In this document: positions 58,464 to 64,000 of the stretch, piece by piece
How the letters are laid out: each line of letters starts with the position of its first letter
How positions within the stretch are numbered: position 1 is the first letter of the stretch
DNA from: Psychromonas antarctica
GTDB taxonomy: Bacteria > Pseudomonadota > Gammaproteobacteria > Enterobacterales > Psychromonadaceae
DNA length: 64,000 nt
Assembly (NCBI RefSeq): GCF_022267535.1
Contig: NZ_JAHNZV010000006.1
Location: 1 to 64,000, forward strand
Reading direction: 5' to 3'
Notes under the pieces: generated by a model
Database searches by the model: none
What the model was told of the DNA's origin: nothing
The model's input: the letters and a program-made list of their open reading frames with translations, nothing else
Program-made: the position numbers and the translations under genes

Positions 58464-58612
58464 AATTCCACTTTGTTATAAAAAATTATGCCTATTATTA
58501 TATTAGCAACTCAAACAAGCGTATTATGATTGTTCCCTCCTCTTTATGTGATAATGGGAAATAATATTTTGGCACTAAACAACCCCTCTGCTTTAACCTT
58601 AACTTTAGCTGA
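58464..58612 (+). repeat. Direct repeat, copy A: decayed cysJ promoter and start
   Basis: This stretch matches 59981-60127 before and into cysJ. Shared blocks are AATTCCA, TTTGTTATAAAA, CTATTATTATATT, TCTTTATGT, GGCACTAAACAA and GCTTTAACC, in the same order and spacing to within four bases. In copy A the cysJ ATG has become TTG; the codons read LALNNPSALTLTLADT and end at a stop near 58640. Confidence 0.88.
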
Positions 58613-58640
58613 CACATACCGGATGCAGCCCTTGTTGTAA
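58569..58640 (+). pseudogene. Remnant of a cysJ 5' end
   Basis: Codons from TTG read LALNNPSALTLTLADT, aligned with [16 protein letters not shown] of intact cysJ, and stop after 23 codons. Only the first dozen or so codons are homologous; nothing of the flavodoxin domain follows. Confidence 0.75.
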
Positions 58641-58863
58641 TAACAAATAACGCTTGTCACTTAGACACAACAAATTTTCATCAACATCAACCCCGCTAAA
58701 AAGATCACTCTCATTAACATTGACATTACAAACAATGATCTAATTATAACAAACTCATTTACAGGTCCTTTGTTTACTGATGAGAATGTTAAATTTAAAT
58801 TTTGATTGTAAGTTGATATATTTAACATCTACTATTAGCTTTGATTTCCCCCTCGAACAAATA

Positions 58864-58877
58864 TTGACTTAGATCAA
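58864..58877 (+). promoter_or_regulatory. FNR/Dnr-type box upstream of the alternative oxidase
   Basis: TTGACTTAGATCAA matches the FNR-family consensus TTGAT-N4-ATCAA at 9 of 10 positions. It lies 54 bases before the oxidase ATG, about 40-50 bases upstream of plausible start points (GATAAT at 58907-58912), where such regulators activate. A weaker dyad at 58810-58830 recalls an NsrR site but is off by one base in spacing. Confidence 0.6.
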
Positions 58878-58930
58878 TTTTCACTCTAGTTTAGACACTA
58901 TTCACTGATAATCTTAACTTGGAGGTCACC

Positions 58931-59566
58931 ATGGAAAATTTCAAATTATCCCATCAAAAACCCAGTAAAGCTTCTGAGTACATCGCTTATAAAATAACTC
59001 AGATTTTAAAGTTTATGCTCAATATCTTTTACGGTACTAAATATGCAAAACGCGCCGTAATATTAGAAACAATAGCAGCAGTGCCGGGCATGGTAGCAGG
59101 CATGCTCAACCATCTAAAAGCACTGCGTCGTATGCGTGATGATCAAGGGTGGATACGGGAGTTATTAGACGAAGCAGAAAATGAACGCATGCATTTGATG
59201 ATTTTCTTAGATATCGCCAAACCAAGCCGCATTGAACGCATACTGGTATTATTAGGTCAAGGTGCTTTTTTAGTGGTTTACAGCTTGTTGTACATTATAT
59301 CAAGTAAAACTGCACACCGAGTCGTCGGTTATTTTGAAGAAGAAGCCTGTAAGAGTTACAGCGAATACTTAGATAAAATTGATCAGGGAGAGGTAGAAAA
59401 CACAGCCGCCCCAAGCATCGCAATTAGCTACTATCAGTTAGATAGTGATGCAAAATTAAGGGATGTAATACTGTGCATCCGCAACGATGAAGCAGCTCAT
59501 CGTGATCGTAACCATCAGTTTGCTGATTCTTTTGAATCTGGCGACTTACCGGAGCATCAAAAATAA
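58931..59566 (+). CDS. aox: Alternative oxidase (cyanide-insensitive quinol oxidase)
   Basis: A membrane-bound di-iron enzyme that oxidises ubiquinol and reduces O2 to water without pumping protons. All ligand motifs are present in 211 residues: LETIAAVPG (Glu46), NERMHL (Glu85, His88), FEEEAC (Glu136-138) and NDEAAHRD (Glu187, His190). Two hydrophobic stretches provide membrane attachment. I start at the ATG at 58931, with GGAGG 5 bases before; the TTG at 58919 lies upstream of it. In Vibrio fischeri a homologue is induced by nitric oxide and resists it. Here it lies alone inside the cysJ control region, flanked by direct repeats. Confidence 0.93.
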   Translation: MENFKLSHQKPSKASEYIAYKITQILKFMLNIFYGTKYAKRAVILETIAAVPGMVAGMLNHLKALRRMRDDQGWIRELLDEAENERMHLMIFLDIAKPSRIERILVLLGQGAFLVVYSLLYIISSKTAHRVVGYFEEEACKSYSEYLDKIDQGEVENTAAPSIAISYYQLDSDAKLRDVILCIRNDEAAHRDRNHQFADSFESGDLPEHQK

Positions 59567-60081
59567 TAACAGTATGAGTTAACTGAAACTAAGCGTCAGG
59601 TATGCAGGTTAGCAAGTAACCTACAAAAATAACTGACGCTTTTTCTCTTCAAACTTTTTCAAAAATGATAGACCTTGGCATTAAATTTTATCTATTTAAA
59701 ATTCAAATAATTTACTTCAACTTGAGACACTGCACTGGGATTAAAAATCTATGGAGTTAACTGAATCCCATAGAAATACACTTTAATGCATTCTGAGTAA
59801 CCACAAAGCATATTATATAGCCTCCACAGAGGAGAAAATAACAACCATTGTCAGGTATTCTATCGGCCGCCAACATCAGTCAAAACCTCTTGATCTTTAA
59901 ATATCTAGCCGTATTCGCGTGGCAGAATAGATAACTGCTCGACGTATTGGTAAAAATAAGATTTTTAGAACTCAAATTGTAATTCCATTTTGTTATAAAA
60001 GATTCATTTCTATTATTATATTGTCAGCTCAACAATGCGTACTATCATGATTATCTTTATGTAATAGTGGAAAATAGCGTT
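59567..60081 (+). other. Spacer between alternative oxidase and cysJ
   Basis: 515 AT-rich bases: the oxidase terminator, about 330 bases in which I see nothing, and the intact copy of the cysJ promoter region from 59981. Confidence 0.6.
59591..59645 (+). terminator. Terminator after the alternative oxidase
   Basis: AAGCGTCAG (59591-59599) pairs with CTGACGCTT (59633-59641), enclosing an inner GGTT/AACC hairpin, and runs into TTTT. Confidence 0.8.
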
Positions 60082-60127
60082 ATGGCACTAAACAATCTCT
60101 CGGCTTTAACCTCACCCTTGTCTGAGT
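59981..60127 (+). repeat. Direct repeat, copy B: cysJ promoter and start
   Basis: The intact partner of 58464-58612, covering the upstream region and about 15 codons of cysJ. Conservation of TTTGTTATAAAA and CTATTATTATATT between the two copies points to promoter or CysB-binding sequence, though I cannot identify the CysB site with certainty. Confidence 0.85.
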
Positions 60128-61875
60128 TGCAACTTTCGCAACTGCAACAGGCTATGCTAGGTTTAACCCCAGTTCAAACAGCTTGGGTCAGCGGTTATTT
60201 AGCCGCTCAAAGCCAACAATCTATTACGCCGCAAGCAACAGCAGCCAGCGGCCAAAGCCTGACTATTTTATACGGGACGCAAACCGGTAACGCCAAAGGT
60301 GTTGCAGAGCAGATTGCAGAACAAGCCAGCAGCAAAGGTATCGCAAACCGTATTGTTTCCATGGCTGACTATAAGATTAAAAGCATTAAAGATGAAAGCC
60401 ATCTTATTATCGTTGCGAGTACTAATGGTGAAGGTGAAGCGCCGGATGATGCGATAGATCTACATCAGTTCTTAGCCACTAAAAAAGCCCCGCAATTAGA
60501 CAACCTTAAATTCGCTGTTTTAGGGCTCGGTGATTCAAGCTATGAGTTTTTTTGCCAAACAGGCAAAGACTTTGCGCAACGGATAAGTGCATTGTGCGCG
60601 ACTGAAATTGTTGAACGTTTAGATGCCGATGTTGATTATGAACAGGTCATACCGACTTGGATTGAAACGGTATTAACTGCAGTTGAAAAAACACTAGAAA
60701 AAGGTGGCGTTGCCAGCGTAACCTTGGCTTCAGCAATGGCGCCAATATCGACCAACAAATATGATAAACAAAACCCTTTCGCTGCGAACCTGTTAGTTAG
60801 CCAAAAAATAACGGGGGAACAATCAGCAAAAGATGTACGCCATATTGAAATAGATTTACAAGGTTCTGATCTTACCTACACAGCAGGTGATGCATTAGGT
60901 GTTTGGTTTAAAAATGACAGTCTATTGGTGGCCGAAATCACGGCTAAATTAAATCTTGATGCAGCAACAGAAGTTAAGATCGATGATACAACCATCTCTT
61001 TAGCTGATGCACTGATTGAATTTTACGAATTAACCAGTACACACCCAGCATTTGTTGCCGGTTATGCGGCACTCACCAATAACCGCGAACTATTAACCTT
61101 AACAGAAGATAAAAATGCACTACGTGAATTTGCCAATAATCACCAAATTATTGATGTCATCAGTGACACTGGCAATGAAAACCTGACCGCGGAAAATTTC
61201 CTTTCACTACTACGCCGGATCAGCCCTCGCTTATACTCGATTGCATCAAGCCAAGCAGAAGTCGATGAAGAAGTTCACTTAACCATTGGTTCCGTGTTAT
61301 TTAATAATACCCTAGGTCAACAACGCTCTGGCGGGGCATCCGGTTTTTTGAATCATCGTTTAGCAGAAGATCAAGAAGTAAAGGTGTTTATAGAAGATAA
61401 CCATAACTTCCGCTTACCTTCCAACCCAGAAACACCTATTATCATGGTCGGCCCTGGGACAGGTATCGCCCCATTCCGCGCTTTTATGCAGGAACGTGAA
61501 GCAACCGATGCAATGGGTAAAAATTGGTTATTCTTTGGTGAGCAAACCTTTAATGAAGATTTTTTATACCAAGTTGAATGGCAAGCACACTTAAAATCAG
61601 GCTTGTTAAGCAAACTTGATTTGGCTTTCTCTCGCGACCAAACAGAAAAAATTTATGTACAAGATCGTCTTAAAGAAAATGCCGCTGACGTTTACCAATG
61701 GTTACAAGATGGCGCACATTTTTATGTCTGTGGTGATGCCAACCGCATGGCAAAAGATGTACAAACAGCACTCATTGAGATTATCAGTGAACAAGGTAAA
61801 TTAAGCACTAAAGACGCAGAACAATACTTAACCGAATTAAGACAAACAAAACGCTACCAGAGGGATGTTTACTAA
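60082..61875 (+). CDS. cysJ: Sulfite reductase flavoprotein alpha subunit
   Basis: Passes electrons from NADPH through FAD and FMN to CysI for six-electron reduction of sulfite to sulfide. The FMN flavodoxin domain has [14 protein letters not shown]; the FAD site is RLYSIASSQ; the NADPH site has [16 protein letters not shown]; the C-terminus KRYQRDVY is typical. The length is 597 residues. I start at 60082 ([13 protein letters not shown]), the ATG also mirrored in the decayed upstream copy. The stop and the cysI ATG share a base (TAATG). Confidence 0.95.
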   Translation: MALNNLSALTSPLSELQLSQLQQAMLGLTPVQTAWVSGYLAAQSQQSITPQATAASGQSLTILYGTQTGNAKGVAEQIAEQASSKGIANRIVSMADYKIKSIKDESHLIIVASTNGEGEAPDDAIDLHQFLATKKAPQLDNLKFAVLGLGDSSYEFFCQTGKDFAQRISALCATEIVERLDADVDYEQVIPTWIETVLTAVEKTLEKGGVASVTLASAMAPISTNKYDKQNPFAANLLVSQKITGEQSAKDVRHIEIDLQGSDLTYTAGDALGVWFKNDSLLVAEITAKLNLDAATEVKIDDTTISLADALIEFYELTSTHPAFVAGYAALTNNRELLTLTEDKNALREFANNHQIIDVISDTGNENLTAENFLSLLRRISPRLYSIASSQAEVDEEVHLTIGSVLFNNTLGQQRSGGASGFLNHRLAEDQEVKVFIEDNHNFRLPSNPETPIIMVGPGTGIAPFRAFMQEREATDAMGKNWLFFGEQTFNEDFLYQVEWQAHLKSGLLSKLDLAFSRDQTEKIYVQDRLKENAADVYQWLQDGAHFYVCGDANRMAKDVQTALIEIISEQGKLSTKDAEQYLTELRQTKRYQRDVY

Positions 61876-63566
61876 TGAGCCAGAAATTACACGATAATGA
61901 ACGTATTAAAATTGAGAGTAACTTTCTTCGCGGTAAATTAGTTGAAGGGCTCAATGACAACACAACGGGTTCATTCACACCTGATGACGTGCAGTTAGTT
62001 AAATTCCACGGTCTGTATCAGCAAGATCATCGAGATTACCGTGCCGAGCGTAAGAAGCAAAAATTAGAGCCGTTATACTCTTTTTTATTACGTGCACGTT
62101 TACCCGGAGGTATCGTTACACCACATCAATGGCTAGAAATTGATCGTATCGCATCGGAGTTAACAGATGCGGGCAGTATTCGCATTACGACGCGTCAAAC
62201 TTTTCAATACCACGGTATCTTCAAACGTAATCTTAAGTCAGTATTTCAGGAGCTTAAGTTTAAAGCAGATATAGATTCAATTTTCACAGCTGGCGATGTT
62301 AACCGTAATACAATTTGTACATCGAATCCGGAGCAATCTGAATTACACACAGAAATATATGAACTCTCCAAAAAACTCAGCGAACACTTTCTACCAAAAA
62401 GTAAAGCCTATGCAGAGATCTGGCTAGATGGTGAGAAAGTATTAGAGACTGAAGATGAACCGATTTACGGTAAAACACTATTACCGCGTAAGTTTAAAAT
62501 TGCAGTAGCACTACCCCCTTATAATGACGTTGATATTCATGCCAATGATCTTAACTTTATCGCTATTATTGTCGACAATAAAATCACTGGTTATAACGTT
62601 GTAGTCGGCGCTGGTTTAGGGATGACCCACGGCGATAAGACCACTTTCCCGCGGCTAGGCGATGACTTTGGCTTTATTACTGCCGATAAAGTGATGGCGA
62701 TTGCGGAAGCGGTGGTGACCACCCAACGAGATCTCGGTGGCCGCGTTAGCCGTGCTCATGCGCGAACTAAATACACGATAGAAACCCACGGTGTTGAGAA
62801 GTTTAAAAACGAAGTAGAAAAACGTTCAGGTGTGATCTTTGCCGCGCCGGGGTCTTACGAATTTACTGAGCGTGGTGATCGCATTGGTTGGGTGAAAGGA
62901 ATTGATGATAAATGGCACTTAACCGTCTTTATTGAGAATGGCCGAATTCTTGATTTCATCGGTAAACCACTAAAATCAGGTTTAGTTAAGATTGCGAAAG
63001 TACATCAGGGTACTTTCCGTATGACCGCTAATCAAAACTTGGTTATTGCTAGTGTTCCTGAATCTGACAAAGAGAACATAGAGGCATTAGCACGTGAATG
63101 TGGGTTGATTGACGATAGTACCACCGATCAACGCAAATACTCGATGGCCTGTGTTTCATTACCGACTTGTCCATTAGCAATGGCGGAAGCTGAGCGTTAT
63201 CTGCCAGGTTTAACCGATGATGTAGAAGCGTTATTAACAAAGCATGGTATTGCAAAAGATAAAATTATTTTACGAGTAACAGGCTGTCCAAATGGTTGTG
63301 CTCGTGCAATGTTGGCTGAAATAGGCCTCGTTGGCAAAGCACCCGGTCGTTATAACCTTTATTTAGGCGGCAATACCAACGGCACTCGCTTACCTAAAAT
63401 GTATAAAGAAAATATTGATGAAGTAACCATCATTACAACCTTAGATCAACTTATAGGCCGCTGGGCAAGTGAACGAGAACAGGGTGAATGTTTTGGTGAT
63501 TTTTCAATCCGAGCAGGTATCATTGCAGAAGTCATTATCGCTTCGAGGGATTTTCATGACCAATAA
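61875..63566 (+). CDS. cysI: Sulfite reductase hemoprotein beta subunit
   Basis: Catalytic subunit with siroheme coupled to a 4Fe-4S cluster. The cluster cysteines are in [14 protein letters not shown] and [12 protein letters not shown]. The siroheme-binding arginines lie in [11 protein letters not shown]. The 563 residues are normal. It is coupled to cysJ by TAATG and overlaps cysH by 11 bases. Confidence 0.97.
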   Translation: MSQKLHDNERIKIESNFLRGKLVEGLNDNTTGSFTPDDVQLVKFHGLYQQDHRDYRAERKKQKLEPLYSFLLRARLPGGIVTPHQWLEIDRIASELTDAGSIRITTRQTFQYHGIFKRNLKSVFQELKFKADIDSIFTAGDVNRNTICTSNPEQSELHTEIYELSKKLSEHFLPKSKAYAEIWLDGEKVLETEDEPIYGKTLLPRKFKIAVALPPYNDVDIHANDLNFIAIIVDNKITGYNVVVGAGLGMTHGDKTTFPRLGDDFGFITADKVMAIAEAVVTTQRDLGGRVSRAHARTKYTIETHGVEKFKNEVEKRSGVIFAAPGSYEFTERGDRIGWVKGIDDKWHLTVFIENGRILDFIGKPLKSGLVKIAKVHQGTFRMTANQNLVIASVPESDKENIEALARECGLIDDSTTDQRKYSMACVSLPTCPLAMAEAERYLPGLTDDVEALLTKHGIAKDKIILRVTGCPNGCARAMLAEIGLVGKAPGRYNLYLGGNTNGTRLPKMYKENIDEVTIITTLDQLIGRWASEREQGECFGDFSIRAGIIAEVIIASRDFHDQ

Positions 63567-64000
63567 ACTACATATTGCAGCGCTATTAAACTTAGATAAA
63601 GCACAGCAGAAAGAATCGCTAGCCGATATTAATCTTCAGCTCAACGAGATGACAGCAAAAGAACGAGTGAAATGGGCGCTTGAAAATATTGAAGGTGAAT
63701 TTGTTTTATCCTCAAGTTTCGGAATTCAAGCCGCAGTCTGTTTACATCTGATCACACAGATAAAAGCAGACACGCCGATTATTTTAACTGATACAGGATA
63801 TCTATTTCCTGAAACTTATCAGTTTATCGATGAATTGACTGAAAAGTTAAATCTTAATTTGAAGACTTATCGGGCACAGCAGAGCAGTGCATGGCAGGAA
63901 GCACGCTACGGTAAGTTGTGGGAGCTAGGTGTTGATGGTTTAACTCGCTACAATTTAATTAATAAAGTTGAGCCGATGAAACGCGCACTGAAAGAATTGA
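63556..64000 (+). CDS. cysH: PAPS reductase (partial, cut by window end)
   Basis: Reduces 3'-phosphoadenylyl sulfate to sulfite with thioredoxin. The first 148 codons are present, starting [18 protein letters not shown]. Visible are the PP-loop-like [11 protein letters not shown] and [16 protein letters not shown], both diagnostic of CysH. The C-terminal catalytic cysteine region lies beyond 64000. The start lies inside the cysI end, completing the cysJIH operon. Confidence 0.94.
   Translation, partial: MTNKLHIAALLNLDKAQQKESLADINLQLNEMTAKERVKWALENIEGEFVLSSSFGIQAAVCLHLITQIKADTPIILTDTGYLFPETYQFIDELTEKLNLNLKTYRAQQSSAWQEARYGKLWELGVDGLTRYNLINKVEPMKRALKEL

Larger units (their letters stand above)
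58257..58930 (+). other. Control region before the alternative oxidase, with a decayed cysJ start
   Basis: 674 bases. It holds the terminator of the previous gene, a degenerate second copy of the cysJ promoter and first codons (58464-58612), and the FNR-type box and ribosome site of the oxidase gene. The 78-codon frame at 58328-58564 runs across the decayed copy and is not believed. Confidence 0.6.

Noticed and set aside
58328-58564. 78-codon plus-strand frame before the alternative oxidase
   Set aside because: It crosses the decayed copy of the cysJ promoter, has no ribosome site, and shows no protein-like features.

Overview
This window reads as core chromosome of a marine, probably cold-adapted gammaproteobacterium. 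The gene set, the E. coli-like orders (typA next to glnA-ntrB-ntrC, prfB-lysS, S10-spc-alpha, cysJ-cysI-cysH) and the AT-rich spacers suggest something near Psychromonas, Shewanella or Vibrio. Psychromonas is my best guess from memory of protein similarity, not a database result. I see no CRISPR array, tRNA, rRNA, prophage or insertion sequence.

Layout. 1-3.9 kb: a secreted GH13 alpha-amylase with a duplicated N-terminal module, then about 1 kb without a convincing gene. 3.9-7.2 kb: dtd, yihY and typA on the minus strand. 7.2-14.9 kb: a nitrogen block with glnA (type I glutamine synthetase), a second synthetase of type III, a DUF4124 protein and ntrB/ntrC. An NtrC-type palindrome and -24/-12-like elements lie upstream of the synthetases. 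15-25 kb: an MFS drug exporter, an AsmA-like protein, recG, pldA, a DUF3482 GTPase with a DUF2868 membrane protein, trmH and a SieB-like membrane protein. In E. coli trmH and recG are neighbours; here three genes separate them. 25.3-27.8 kb: an Ig-like lipoprotein with a 9-bp repeat, and oxyR with both redox cysteines.

28-41.6 kb: the alpha, spc and S10 ribosomal operons, all on the minus strand and complete, including the small rpmJ. The alpha-operon S4-binding leader, an S10 leader candidate, and an S10/spc terminator with a spc promoter candidate are visible. 42-45 kb: tmcA, rsuA and a short MGMT-like protein. 45-50 kb: an aldo/keto reductase, an unusual MalE-like binding protein, and a CPA1 cation/proton antiporter. 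50-52.8 kb: lysS and prfB, with the classical +1 programmed frameshift. 53-58.3 kb: ilvI-ilvH, a PspG-like small membrane protein, a PCuAC copper chaperone, an outer-membrane beta-barrel, and a hypothetical protein whose secretion signal seems lost. 58.3-64 kb: an alternative oxidase gene inside the control region of the sulfite-reduction operon cysJ-cysI-cysH; cysH runs off the window.

The most unusual region is 58.4-60.1 kb. The promoter and first codons of cysJ occur twice, once intact before cysJ and once decayed upstream of the alternative oxidase, so the oxidase gene lies between two diverged direct repeats. A near-perfect FNR/Dnr-type box precedes the oxidase gene. Other points to check are the type I plus type III synthetase pair, the long palindromic repeat before typA, and the short MGMT-like protein that keeps its cysteine but lacks the arginine finger.
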